A stretch of 44,310 bases of DNA from a bacterium (lineage in GTDB: Bacteria > Desulfobacterota > S145-22), in the NCBI GenBank assembly GCA_026986155.1, contig JALSPC010000077.1:1-44310 (forward strand). The letters run 5' to 3'. The translations under genes were made by a program, and so were the position numbers. The notes under the pieces were generated by a model. The model saw only the letters and a list, made by a program, of their open reading frames with translations, did no database searches and was not told where the DNA came from. Shown here piece by piece: positions 1 through 7,720 of the stretch; position 1 is the stretch's first letter; each line of letters begins with the position of its first letter.

Positions 1-114
1 CTCCGCCAATATCTTCGTGATCGCCGCCGTCAACGTCGTCTTCCCATGATCCACGTGACCTATCGTCCCTATGTTCACGTGCGGCTTCGTTCGCTCATAC
101 TTCTGCTTAGACAT
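1..114 (-). CDS. tuf: Elongation factor Tu, N-terminal part (cut by window start)
   Basis: Thirty-eight codons on the minus strand read [20 protein letters not shown] and continue with the G1 (P-loop) motif GHVDHGKT, the signature of EF-Tu, the GTPase that brings aminoacyl-tRNA to the ribosome. The ATG is at 112-114, as in the family. The rest of the gene lies beyond the window. It is the last gene of a tRNA-Thr/Tyr/Gly/Thr-tuf unit, the order of E. coli tufB, with 68 nt between the nearest tRNA and the start codon. Identification is certain despite the short fragment. Confidence 0.97.
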   Translation of the reverse strand, partial: MSKQKYERTKPHVNIGTIGHVDHGKTTLTAAITKILAE

Positions 115-182
115 ACCTAAACCCCCTTTGGAATTAAATAATTAAGCTTTTATGTCTCCCTGACTGCCTTTATTTTCTACAA

Positions 183-257
183 TGGAGCCCACGATCGGGA
201 TTGAACCGATGACCTCTTCCTTACCAAGGAAGTGCTCCACCTCTGAGCTACGTGGGC
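183..257 (-). tRNA. tRNA-Thr (GGT anticodon)
   Basis: A full cloverleaf folds on the minus strand: acceptor GCCCACG/CGTGGGC, anticodon stem CTTCC/GGAAG, loop TTGGTAA with anticodon GGT, T-loop TTCAATC, and an encoded CCA end. It is the tRNA nearest to tuf. Confidence 0.96.
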
Positions 258-277
258 CTCACATATCCCTTTCCAAA

Positions 278-354
278 TGGAGCGGGAAACGGGATTCGAA
301 CCCGCGACCCTCAGCTTGGAAGGCTGATGCTCTAGCCAGCTGAGCTATTCCCGC
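278..354 (-). tRNA. tRNA-Gly (TCC anticodon)
   Basis: Minus-strand cloverleaf with acceptor GCGGGAA/TTCCCGC, anticodon stem TCAGC/GCTGA, loop CTTCCAA (anticodon TCC), T-loop TTCGAAT and encoded CCA. Third tRNA of the tRNA-tuf unit. Confidence 0.96.
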
Positions 355-357
355 TTC

Positions 358-442
<85 letters not shown>

Positions 443-458
443 GAAACACACCCTTTCA

Positions 459-534
459 TGGAGCTGGCGATGGGACTCGAACCCGCAACCTGCTGATTAC
501 AAATCAGCTGCTCTACCAATTGAGCTACGCCAGC
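459..534 (-). tRNA. tRNA-Thr (TGT anticodon)
   Basis: Minus-strand cloverleaf with acceptor GCTGGCG/CGCCAGC, anticodon stem GCTGA/TCAGC, loop TTTGTAA (anticodon TGT), T-loop TTCGAGT and encoded CCA. It is the first gene after the promoter at 558-586. Confidence 0.96.
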
Positions 535-557
535 GCTCCCTACCCATTGAATTTCGC

Positions 558-586
558 TATATACTCGAAAAAAAGCTCCTTGTCAA
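558..586 (-). promoter_or_regulatory. Sigma-70 promoter of the tRNA-tuf operon
   Basis: On the minus strand: TTGACA (586-581), a 17-nt spacer and TATATA (563-558). The -35 box is perfect and the spacing ideal. Transcription would start near 551, about 17 nt before the first tRNA. Confidence 0.75.
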
Positions 587-684
587 GCACACTCCAGGTT
601 TTTTTCAAAAAGGGAAACGTAGATATTTATGGCACAAAAAAGAGAATTTTTCAACGGTAATTTTCTTTAACAACCGAAAAAAAC

Positions 685-861
685 ATCTCGCAAGCCCAAA
701 AAAACCCGCAAGGTGATTTTTGCGAGATCATCAAATGATAATCACGCCCGCAAAAACGGGCGGGGCTCGAAAATGAAAAGCCCGCGATTACCCGCATGAA
801 AGCCGACACGCGCTCCCGCGTCGGGGCGGCACGCTCCGGGGGAGTGCGTGCTCCCCCGGAG
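685..861. repeat. Cluster of consecutive stem-loops between acsA and the tRNA operon
   Basis: This 180-bp gene-free stretch holds several inverted repeats in a row: 685-693/720-728 (9 bp, ATCTCGCAA/TTGCGAGAT), 745-750/757-762 (CGCCCG/CGGGCG), a smaller GGGCT/AGCCC stem, an imperfect CCGAC-rich stem near 803-822, and a perfect 11-bp stem at 834-844/851-861 (CTCCGGGGGAG) with a 6-nt loop. The last lies 20 bp beyond the acsA stop and could stop or protect its mRNA, but no stem is followed by a good T-run. I see no gene between 541 and 880. Confidence 0.5.
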
Positions 862-880
862 ACGCAAGCCAGGCGGGATC

Positions 881-2605
881 CTAATCGTCATCCAAGGTGG
901 ACAGGTCTCCCGTGGGAAGTCCCAGTTCCCACGCCTTCAGGACGCGCCGGACGATTTTGCCGCTTCGCGTCTTGGGAAGAGAGGTCCGGAATTCGATCTC
1001 CTTCGGAGCGGCGTGAGCGGCCAGTTTGGTCTTGACGAACTTCATAATCTCCTTTTCAAGCTCCTCCGAGGGCTGGAATCCCGGCTTCAGGGAGATAAAG
1101 GCCTTGATGATGTTCCCCTTGATGGCATCCGGCTTTCCGATGACCCCCGCCTCGGCGACCGCGGGATGGGCCACCAGGGCGCTTTCCACCTCGAAGGGTC
1201 CGACCCGTTCCCCGGAAGTCTTGATGACGTCGTCATCGCGCCCCTGGAAGAAGAAGTAGCCGTCCTCGTCCACGAAGGCGGTATCCCCTGAGATATACCA
1301 AGGCTTGCGAGCGAAATATTCATTGTATTTCTTTTCGTTCCGCCAGATCTTCCGCATCATGTTGGGCCACGGGGCCTTAATGGCCAGTTCTCCCATCTGT
1401 TTGGGAGGCAAGGGGTTGCCCTTCTCGTCCACTACGGCTGCCTCGATGCCGGGAAACGGTTTCCCCATAGACCCCGGTTTGATGTCCATGGAGGGATAGT
1501 TGCTGATCATCATCATGCCCGTCTCCGTCATCCACCAGCAGTCGTGGATGTTCAGGTTCAGGACCCGTTTTCCCCAGTAGACCACCTCGGGATTGAGGGG
1601 TTCACCCACGCTCAGGATCATTCGGAGGCTGCTGAGGTCGTACTGCCTTGCCACCTCGTCCCCCGCCGCCATGATGAGGCGGAAGGCGGTCGGGGCGCTG
1701 TACCAGACGGTGATCTTGTAATCCTGGATGGCCTTGTACCATTTGTGAACGTCGAACCGTCCCCCCTTGATGAAGTTGTTCACCCCGCACAGCCAGGGAG
1801 CAAAGGCCCCGTAAACGGTCCCCGTCACCCAACCCGGGTCCGCCGTGGTCCAGAGGGTATCCCCGTCCCGCAGGTCCACGGCCAGGCGCGCCGTGGCCAG
1901 GTGACCGATCATGTCGTTGTGGACATGGATAACCCCCTTGGGTTTCCCCGTTGAGCCGGAGGTATACATAAGATACAGGGGGTCCTCCCGGTCGACCCAT
2001 TCCATCTCCAGGTCGTAGGAAGCCTCCGCCATCTCCTTCTCGTAGGAAACCTCGCCGGAACGCAGCATGAGGTTCTGGGACCCCACCAGAATGATATGCT
2101 TCAGGTGAGGAAGCTCCCGGATGGGAATCCGGTTGACCATGTCGGGCGTTGTCACAACGGCCACCGCCTCGCTGTCGGCCAGGCGGTCCTTTACTGCGCC
2201 CTCCATAAAGGCCTCGAAGAGGGGCCCGAAGATGGCGCCCACCTTGGCGCAGCCCACGAAGGCCACGTAGAGCTCCGGGGAACGGGGCATGAAGATAAAG
2301 ACCCGGTCTCCCTTTCGGATACCCAGTTTCCTCAAGACATTCCCGAACTTATTGGAGAGGTCCCGCATCTGCTGGTAGGTGAGCCGCTCCTTCCGGCGGT
2401 CATCATCGTAAATCAAGGCGTAACGGGTGGCGTATTTCGGGTCCTCCGCCTTTCGGTCGATGGCCTCATAAGCGATGTTTACTTTCCCCGTGGTGGACCA
2501 GGCAAACTCCTTTTCCCAGTCCTCCCACCGGAAATTTTTATAGGTTTCATCATAATCCCGCATGTTGGCATTCTTGTCTTGCGCCGGGATGATCTCGCCT
2601 TTCAT
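881..2605 (-). CDS. acsA: AMP-forming acetyl-CoA synthetase (acetate-CoA ligase)
   Basis: A 574-residue cytoplasmic ligase that activates acetate (or a similar short acid) with ATP and CoA through an acyl-adenylate. The adenylate-forming P-loop YTSGSTGKPKG is at about 214-224, TADPGWVTG at 254-262, WWMTETG at 357-363, and the C-terminal PKTRSGK ends in the catalytic, acetylatable lysine near 550. Length and motifs match the Bacillus AcsA-type branch (about 570 residues) better than the 650-residue Acs branch. An SD (AAAGGAG) precedes the ATG. It follows a small gene (2633-2941) by 27 nt and probably shares its promoter. Exact substrate, acetate or propionate, is inferred. Confidence 0.92.
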   Translation of the reverse strand: MKGEIIPAQDKNANMRDYDETYKNFRWEDWEKEFAWSTTGKVNIAYEAIDRKAEDPKYATRYALIYDDDRRKERLTYQQMRDLSNKFGNVLRKLGIRKGDRVFIFMPRSPELYVAFVGCAKVGAIFGPLFEAFMEGAVKDRLADSEAVAVVTTPDMVNRIPIRELPHLKHIILVGSQNLMLRSGEVSYEKEMAEASYDLEMEWVDREDPLYLMYTSGSTGKPKGVIHVHNDMIGHLATARLAVDLRDGDTLWTTADPGWVTGTVYGAFAPWLCGVNNFIKGGRFDVHKWYKAIQDYKITVWYSAPTAFRLIMAAGDEVARQYDLSSLRMILSVGEPLNPEVVYWGKRVLNLNIHDCWWMTETGMMMISNYPSMDIKPGSMGKPFPGIEAAVVDEKGNPLPPKQMGELAIKAPWPNMMRKIWRNEKKYNEYFARKPWYISGDTAFVDEDGYFFFQGRDDDVIKTSGERVGPFEVESALVAHPAVAEAGVIGKPDAIKGNIIKAFISLKPGFQPSEELEKEIMKFVKTKLAAHAAPKEIEFRTSLPKTRSGKIVRRVLKAWELGLPTGDLSTLDDD

Positions 2606-2632
2606 CGAATCGCTCCTTTCCTTGCAGAGATG

Positions 2633-2941
2633 TTATATGGGGCCGTGCATGGGCATTTCCGTTTCCCGGTACTGCCGTGTCAAATCGACCGCTTCTCTTT
2701 CGGTCACCTCAAAGACAGGAAGGACCTCGAACTTTATGAGCCCCTCGAACATCAGCAAAAGCGCCGCGATGTTCCTCGCGTCATCCGTCTGTATGACCGT
2801 GATGGTGAGGTTTCGCCCCACGGCGGAATACCGCTTGACCACGTCAATCCCCCGCGGCAGGCGGCGAAAAACTTCCCGGGCCCTCTCCGCCACTTCGCTT
2901 GCCTTCGAAAAATCGTATCTTCCCAATAGCACAAATTTCAT
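2633..2941 (-). CDS. Small conserved protein of unknown function, upstream partner of acsA
   Basis: A 102-residue soluble protein with no signal peptide or membrane segment. It begins MKFVLLGRYDFSKASEVAER and is rich in alternating beta and helix patterns, with a LTITVIQTDDA strand. The size and pattern suggest a ferredoxin-like alpha/beta fold of the small DUF3303/GYD kind; that is a guess from its look, not a motif match. A strong SD (GGGAGG) lies just before the ATG, and a near-consensus promoter is at 2988-3015. As first gene of a two-gene unit with acetyl-CoA synthetase it may tune acetate activation, but nothing in the sequence proves this. Confidence 0.75.
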   Translation of the reverse strand: MKFVLLGRYDFSKASEVAERAREVFRRLPRGIDVVKRYSAVGRNLTITVIQTDDARNIAALLLMFEGLIKFEVLPVFEVTEREAVDLTRQYRETEMPMHGPI

Positions 2942-2987
2942 AGGTTCCTCCCTTCGGACTTACGTTTTTCATTACCTTCTATTGGCA

Positions 2988-3015
2988 AGTATATTTGAAA
3001 ACCCGGAACTGTCAA
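2988..3015 (-). promoter_or_regulatory. Sigma-70 promoter of the 2633-2941/acsA unit
   Basis: Minus strand TTGACA (3015-3010), 16-nt spacer, TATACT (2993-2988). The start point would be near 2981, 40 nt before the ATG. Confidence 0.6.
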
Positions 3016-3134
3016 ATCTTAAATCGGGATTCCTTCCTAAAAGAACGATCCAATGCCCAGTCTTCCAGCCGTAATCCCCCCCGTGCCTGTAGCGAACAGT
3101 CGGGAAAAAATGAAATAATATTCAAAGGGTGCAG

Positions 3135-3160
3135 AAAAAAGGGCCCCGACAACGGGGCCC
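3135..3160 (-). terminator. Rho-independent terminator after the universal stress gene
   Basis: An 8-bp GC stem GGGCCCCG/CGGGGCCC (3141-3148/3153-3160) with a 4-nt loop is followed on the minus strand by six T (3140-3135). It lies 25 bp past the stress-protein stop. Confidence 0.85.
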
Positions 3161-3185
3161 CTGGTTCCTGTTCTGTGCTTGCCGT

Positions 3186-3635
3186 CTATGTAAACTCGGG
3201 ATCGGATTTTACGAGGAGGATGGAGCAGGGCATCTCTTTAATGATCTCGTCGTTGGTCCGGCTGAAGAGATAGTGCTCGAGACGCCCTTCCTTATGGGTT
3301 GGGAGGATAATCAGGTCGATCCCTTTTTCCTCCACCACCCGCATGACCTCTTTGAAGGGTTTTCCGCTCGCCATGATTTCCTCGATAGAAATGCCGCCTT
3401 CCCGCTCCGATCGAATAATGTCATCGATTTCCTTCTTCGCCTTGCGCATCAGCTCATCCGCCGATTTCTTCATGGAGACGGGAAACCAGGACTCGAACAC
3501 GTTCGAATCGTAGGCGATATGCAAAACATACAACTCAGAGCCATACTTATTGGCCACCGATATCCCGAACCGTATCGCCTTGCGGCTGAACATAGTCATC
3601 CTGCTGACCACCAATATGCGCTTCACATTTTCCAT
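3186..3635 (-). CDS. Universal stress protein (UspA) family protein
   Basis: A 149-residue single Usp domain. The N-terminus KRILVVSRMTMFSRKAIRFG and the C-terminal stretch IDLIILPTHKEG, then PCSILLVKS, follow the Usp Rossmann-like fold. The family's ATP-binding G-x2-G-x9-G-(S/T) motif is poorly kept: only one glycine of EGRLEHYLFSRTND fits. It may therefore belong to the non-ATP-binding UspA type. Its role is probably in stress or growth-arrest physiology. It is monocistronic, with its own terminator, and diverges from the ClC gene. Confidence 0.82.
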   Translation of the reverse strand: MENVKRILVVSRMTMFSRKAIRFGISVANKYGSELYVLHIAYDSNVFESWFPVSMKKSADELMRKAKKEIDDIIRSEREGGISIEEIMASGKPFKEVMRVVEEKGIDLIILPTHKEGRLEHYLFSRTNDEIIKEMPCSILLVKSDPEFT

Positions 3636-3705
3636 CTATTCCTCCATTCCTCCCGCAAATCCAGTTACCGCCTGGGTCAAATCCAATCCGAATTTTCGCT
3701 AAATA

Positions 3706-3735
3706 TTTTTTAGAGGAATTTTGGGTTGGTGTCAA
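3706..3735 (-). promoter_or_regulatory. Possible promoter of the universal stress gene
   Basis: Minus strand TTGACA (3735-3730), 18-nt spacer, TAAAAA (3711-3706). The -35 is perfect but the -10 only partly fits. Confidence 0.35.
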
Positions 3736-3819
3736 GGTTCGGTTCGCCGCTTCATCCCGCCTCGCCGAGCCCCATCGATCCATTAAACCTTTTCTTCCCA
3801 TTTTTTATGACAAATTTTG

Positions 3820-3848
3820 TTGACTCCAACGAGGCATTGAGTTAATAG
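3820..3848 (+). promoter_or_regulatory. Possible promoter of the ClC/hydrolase operon
   Basis: TTGACT (3820-3825), 17-nt spacer and TAATAG (3843-3848), about 39 nt before the ClC start. The spacing is ideal but the -10 box is weak. Confidence 0.4.
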
Positions 3849-3886
3849 AAACACGGAACGCAAAAAGAGGACTCTTTAAAATCGCC

Positions 3887-5695
3887 ATGAGAAAAGAAAT
3901 CACGAAAATCTCCACCGATTTTTTGAAGATGAATTCTGATGAAATCAGGAAGAACGTCTCCTTCACCCTCTCGTTCTTCCGGCGCGGCGAACAGGGTTTC
4001 CTCATCCTCATCGCCATCGTCATCGGACTGCTGGGGGGATTCGGGAACTACCTCTTCAGGGAAACCATCCTCTTCTTCCACCATTTCGTCTTCGAAACGC
4101 TCTACGATATCCTCAAGGTCTCGCAGGGCGGCTGGCACGCCGCCCTCATCAGTCTCATCCCCATGGTGGGCGGGCTCCTCCTCATTCCCCTCGCCCTTGT
4201 CTTCGGAAAGAAGGAGGTCTTCGGTTACGGCTTTCCCGAATTCTTGAAGACGGTCGCTCTGAAGGGCGGCATCTTCAAGCTCCGAAATCTCTTCATTAAG
4301 GGCTTGGCCGCCTCCATCACCCTGGGTATCGGGGGTTCCGCCGGGCAGGAAGGCCCCATCGCGGCCATCGGCGGCACCATCGGTTCCTGGGTCGGACAGA
4401 TCCTCAAGGTTTCGACCCGGCAGATGAAGGTCCTCGTGGCAAGCGGCGTCGCGGCGGGTATTGCCGCCACCTTCAACGCCCCCATCGCCGGTGTCTTCTT
4501 CGCCTTCGAAATCGTGATGCTCGGCAACTACGAACTCACCAACTTCGCGCCCGTGGTCATCGCCTCGGCCATGGGAACCGTCATCACGCGGGTCCTTCTC
4601 GGCACGGAGGCTGCCTTCACCATTCCTCCCTACCGCATCGCCAGCTTCTTCGAAATCCCCCTCTACATCATTCTTGGCTTTCTAAGCGCCGTCTTCGGGA
4701 TCTATTTCATCCGCCTCTTTTACCGCGTGAAGGATTTCTTTGAAAAACTCCACTTTCCCGCCTACTTCAAGCCCGCCCTTGGGGGCATCCTCGTGGGCAC
4801 CATCGGCATCGCCTACCCTCAGGTCTTCGGGAACGGGTACGAATTCGCCCAGCAGGCCCTGTTCGGGCAGATGGGCTGGACTTTACTGCTCGGTCTCTTC
4901 ATCTTCAAGATGGTTGCCACGTCCATTACCCTGGGATCGGGGGGGGCCGGCGGGGTCTTCGCCCCCCTCATCTACATCGGCGTCATGATGGGCGGGCTCT
5001 ACGGGTATCTCGTCCACGCCCTCTTTCCCTCCTTCACCGCCCCCACCCAGGTCTATGCCCTCGTGGGGATGGGCTCTTTTCTCGCCGCGGTGACCCACGC
5101 GCCCTTAACCGGCTTGTTTCTCCTCTTCGAGCTCAGTGGAGATTACCAGATCATCATTCCGGGCATGATTGCCTGTATCATCGGCACGGTGGTGGCGCAC
5201 ATGCTCCAGCCGGATTCCATCGATACGGTCGACCTTACGCGCCAGGGAATCAATCTCCACCAGGGCCGCGACATCAACGTCCTGCGCAACATCCCCGTTC
5301 GCGAAGTCATGATCCACGAAGTCGACACCCTTCCCGAGGATCTCCCCCTCAGACAGATCCTCATGCGGGCGAAGGAAAGTGTCCAGTCCTACTTTCCCGT
5401 TATCTCACGGAACGGCGACCTCCTGGGCGTCATCTCCCTTCGGGATATCCGTCCCCTCCTCATGGAGGAGGAGCTCATGAACCTCATTATCGCCAAGGAC
5501 GTCGTGGATGAAGACTACATCTACCTCACGCCGGATGACAACCTGGATACCGCCATGAAGAAATTCGCGCAAAAAGACCTGGGGCAGCTGCCCGTGGTCG
5601 ATCCGAAGAATCACAGGAAACTGCTCGGGATGCTGAAGCGGACCGACGTCATCAACGCCTACAACAACGCCATCCTCAAGCTGAGCATGGAATAA
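3887..5695 (+). CDS. ClC-family chloride channel/antiporter with C-terminal CBS pair
   Basis: A 602-residue inner-membrane protein: a ClC core (about residues 35-440, many hydrophobic helices) and a regulatory CBS domain pair (about 465-600). Selectivity-filter elements are visible: GYGFP at 113-117 (for GSGIP), GSAGQEGP at 150-157 with the gating glutamate E155, and GGVFAP at 355-360. Against E. coli ClC the filter serine is Tyr114, the proton-pathway glutamate E203 aligns with Ile209, and the central tyrosine aligns with Asp446. So gating by E155 is likely kept but proton coupling is doubtful. The ATG has no clear SD. The hydrolase gene starts 1 nt after the stop, forming an operon. Confidence 0.92.
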   Translation: MRKEITKISTDFLKMNSDEIRKNVSFTLSFFRRGEQGFLILIAIVIGLLGGFGNYLFRETILFFHHFVFETLYDILKVSQGGWHAALISLIPMVGGLLLIPLALVFGKKEVFGYGFPEFLKTVALKGGIFKLRNLFIKGLAASITLGIGGSAGQEGPIAAIGGTIGSWVGQILKVSTRQMKVLVASGVAAGIAATFNAPIAGVFFAFEIVMLGNYELTNFAPVVIASAMGTVITRVLLGTEAAFTIPPYRIASFFEIPLYIILGFLSAVFGIYFIRLFYRVKDFFEKLHFPAYFKPALGGILVGTIGIAYPQVFGNGYEFAQQALFGQMGWTLLLGLFIFKMVATSITLGSGGAGGVFAPLIYIGVMMGGLYGYLVHALFPSFTAPTQVYALVGMGSFLAAVTHAPLTGLFLLFELSGDYQIIIPGMIACIIGTVVAHMLQPDSIDTVDLTRQGINLHQGRDINVLRNIPVREVMIHEVDTLPEDLPLRQILMRAKESVQSYFPVISRNGDLLGVISLRDIRPLLMEEELMNLIIAKDVVDEDYIYLTPDDNLDTAMKKFAQKDLGQLPVVDPKNHRKLLGMLKRTDVINAYNNAILKLSME

Positions 5696-5696
5696 A

Positions 5697-6407
5697 ATGC
5701 GCCAGGAAGCCTTTGATCTCGATACCGGCGATTTCACCCTCAAGGGAATTCACCATCTCCCCCAAAAGTCGCCCGCCCCTTACGTCATCGCCGCGCACGG
5801 GATGATGAGCGCCAAAGACAGTCCCAAGTATATCGCGCTGGGAGAGCGACTCGTCGCGGCGGGGTTCGGCTTCGTCCGTTTCGACTTCACCGGCTGCGGG
5901 GAAAGCGGCGGCGTTTTCGAAAACGCCACCCTCACCCGGAGAATCGACGACCTGACGACCGTGATGGAATGGGTCCGGAACCTTGACACCTGCAACGGGA
6001 CCCTCGGCTTGTTCGGCAGCAGCATGGGAGGCACCGTGGCCCTCGCCGCGGGAACCCTGAAGGGAGCCGACGCCATGGTCCTGCTCGCCACGCCGGTCAA
6101 ACGGGCGGCCCGGCCCGCGCCGGAGCTGAAGGAGGTTTACGACCGCTACCCCCACTACTTCGATGACTTCCGAACCCGTCTCGACACGTTTCCTTTTCAC
6201 GACGCCCACCATTGCCTCATCATCCACGGATCCAGGGACACGGTCGTCGATCCGGAAAACGCCTTCTTCATCTACGAAAGGGTTTCCCAGCCCAAGGAGA
6301 TATGGATCGTGGATGGGGCGGACCACCAGTTTTTGGACGAATCCCTGAGGAAAAAGATGCTCGAGATGACGCTGCGCTGGTTCACGCGGTTTCTGCTCAA
6401 CCCTTGA
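5697..6407 (+). CDS. Alpha/beta hydrolase (serine aminopeptidase S33/esterase-like)
   Basis: A 236-residue cytoplasmic alpha/beta hydrolase. The nucleophile elbow is GSSMG (Ser109), the oxyanion region AAHGMMSAK lies near 32-40, and likely acid and base are Asp181 or Asp185 in SRDTVVD and His210 in GADH. The small size and the short lid region resemble acyl-ester or peptide hydrolases rather than lipases; substrate unknown. Its ATG overlaps the end of the ClC gene region with 1 nt spacing, so translation is coupled. The last codons and stop fall inside the left end of a MITE-like repeat (6397-6565), so the C-terminus may have been set by an insertion. Confidence 0.85.
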   Translation: MRQEAFDLDTGDFTLKGIHHLPQKSPAPYVIAAHGMMSAKDSPKYIALGERLVAAGFGFVRFDFTGCGESGGVFENATLTRRIDDLTTVMEWVRNLDTCNGTLGLFGSSMGGTVALAAGTLKGADAMVLLATPVKRAARPAPELKEVYDRYPHYFDDFRTRLDTFPFHDAHHCLIIHGSRDTVVDPENAFFIYERVSQPKEIWIVDGADHQFLDESLRKKMLEMTLRWFTRFLLNP

Positions 6408-6565
6408 TGGATTCGCAAAAATCCTTGTTTTCAAGGCAAAGTAAAAAGCTTCAAGTTCAAGGAGCGCAATTCGTGAGGAATGAGGCGTACTTGAAGTAGG
6501 CTGCAATGACGAGGGATGCAGCGCGACGCAGAAATTGGACTTTTTACGAAGCCGTCAACCCTTGA
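6397..6565. repeat. MITE-like palindromic repeat with direct flanks
   Basis: A stretch of about 150 bp has imperfect terminal inverted repeats (6404-6424 against 6537-6558; core TTCGCAAAAA / TTTTTACGAA) and an inner perfect inverted pair CTTCAAGT/ACTTGAAG. An 11-bp direct repeat TCAACCCTTGA occurs at 6397-6407 and 6555-6565, like a target duplication. It codes for nothing. I have an unverified memory of similar palindromic intergenic repeats being common in Desulfobacterota genomes. Confidence 0.55.
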
Positions 6566-6587
6566 AACGCCTACCTCCCTTAACGTT

Positions 6588-6616
6588 TTAACAAATCCCT
6601 CTCAAGCTGGTATAAT
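6588..6616 (+). promoter_or_regulatory. Near-perfect sigma-70 promoter placing the DUF763 ATG at +1
   Basis: TTAACA (6588-6593), 17-nt spacer and a perfect TATAAT (6611-6616). Six nucleotides separate the -10 box from the ATG at 6623, so transcription should begin at or next to the start codon. There is no Shine-Dalgarno sequence. Confidence 0.75.
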
Positions 6617-6622
6617 GACGCC

Positions 6623-7720
6623 ATGAAAACCGGCGTCGCGCACCTCCCCCTGCACGGGGGCAAGGCCCCCCGGTGGCTGTTCGAAAAGATGGTCACGCTA
6701 AGCGGGGCGATCCTGGAGCTGATGGTCATGGACCAAGGCCCGGACAAGGTCCTGGACTACCTCTCGAACCCCTTCTGGTTTCAGGCGTTCGGCTGCGTCC
6801 TCGGCTTCGACTGGCACAGCAGCGGGCTGACCACCACCACGTGCGGGGCCGTCAAGGAGGCCCTGAAAAAACGGGGGCTCGACATGGGGCTTTTCGCGGC
6901 GGGGGGAAAGGGGAAAACCTCCCGGAAAACCCCGGATGAAATCACCTCTGTCTGCGACACCCTGGGCCTCTCCCTGGGGGAAGCCCTTGTCCAAACGAGC
7001 CGACTGGTGGCCAAGGTCGATTCCGCCGCCGTCCAGGACGGCTACCAGCTCTACCACCACGCCTTCTTCTTCACCCGGTCGGGAAAGTGGGCCGTGGTCC
7101 AGCAGGGGATGCATGCCGGAAACCGCTACGCCCGGCGGTACCACTGGCTGAGCGACGCCGTTTCGTCCTTCGTCGACGAGCCCCACAAGGCCATCCTGGG
7201 CAACCACCGGCAAGAAACCATCCTGAACCTCGTCGCCCGCCGGAGCCGGCCGAGCCGGGACGCCATGGTCACCCTCGCCGCCCAGTCCCCGGAACGTCTC
7301 GTCACGGAGATAAAAAAAATAGACACCCTCTCCCTGCCCCGGCACCATCCCATCCACGCCGAGACCTTCCGCCCCGCGCACCTTGAAAAGACCCTGCTTA
7401 CAACCTACGAGACCCCACCGGAAGGTTTCGAGGAGCTTCTTCTCATCCGGGGCTTGGGTCCCAAAACCCTGCGCGCCCTCGCGCTTTTGTCGGAAGTGAT
7501 GTTCGGTGAAATCCCCAGTTTCAGGGAGCCGGCCGTTTACAGCTTCGCCCACGGGGGGAAGGACGGGCATCCCTACCCGGTCGACCTAAAAACCTACCAA
7601 AATTCCATCGACACGCTGGACCGCTGCATTCAGCAGGCCCGGCTGGGCCGCGGCGACAAGGTCAAAAGTTTAAAGGCCCTCGCCGCCTTTACAAAAAGGA
7701 ATCCAGCACCTTCTTGTTAA
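6623..7720 (+). CDS. DUF763 family protein
   Basis: A 365-residue protein that begins KTGVAHLPLHGGKAPRWLFE, the hallmark start of the DUF763 family found in archaea and scattered bacteria. The middle holds conserved stretches such as GFDWHSSGLTTT and a HAFFFTRSGKWAVVQQGM segment; near 275-290 LLIRGLGPKTLRALAL looks like a helix-hairpin-helix DNA-binding motif. No function is established; a nucleic-acid role would fit the hairpin motif. The gene seems to be leaderless: its promoter ends 6 nt before the ATG. The 3' end overlaps the convergent ppiD gene by 32 bp. Confidence 0.88.
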   Translation: MKTGVAHLPLHGGKAPRWLFEKMVTLSGAILELMVMDQGPDKVLDYLSNPFWFQAFGCVLGFDWHSSGLTTTTCGAVKEALKKRGLDMGLFAAGGKGKTSRKTPDEITSVCDTLGLSLGEALVQTSRLVAKVDSAAVQDGYQLYHHAFFFTRSGKWAVVQQGMHAGNRYARRYHWLSDAVSSFVDEPHKAILGNHRQETILNLVARRSRPSRDAMVTLAAQSPERLVTEIKKIDTLSLPRHHPIHAETFRPAHLEKTLLTTYETPPEGFEELLLIRGLGPKTLRALALLSEVMFGEIPSFREPAVYSFAHGGKDGHPYPVDLKTYQNSIDTLDRCIQQARLGRGDKVKSLKALAAFTKRNPAPSC

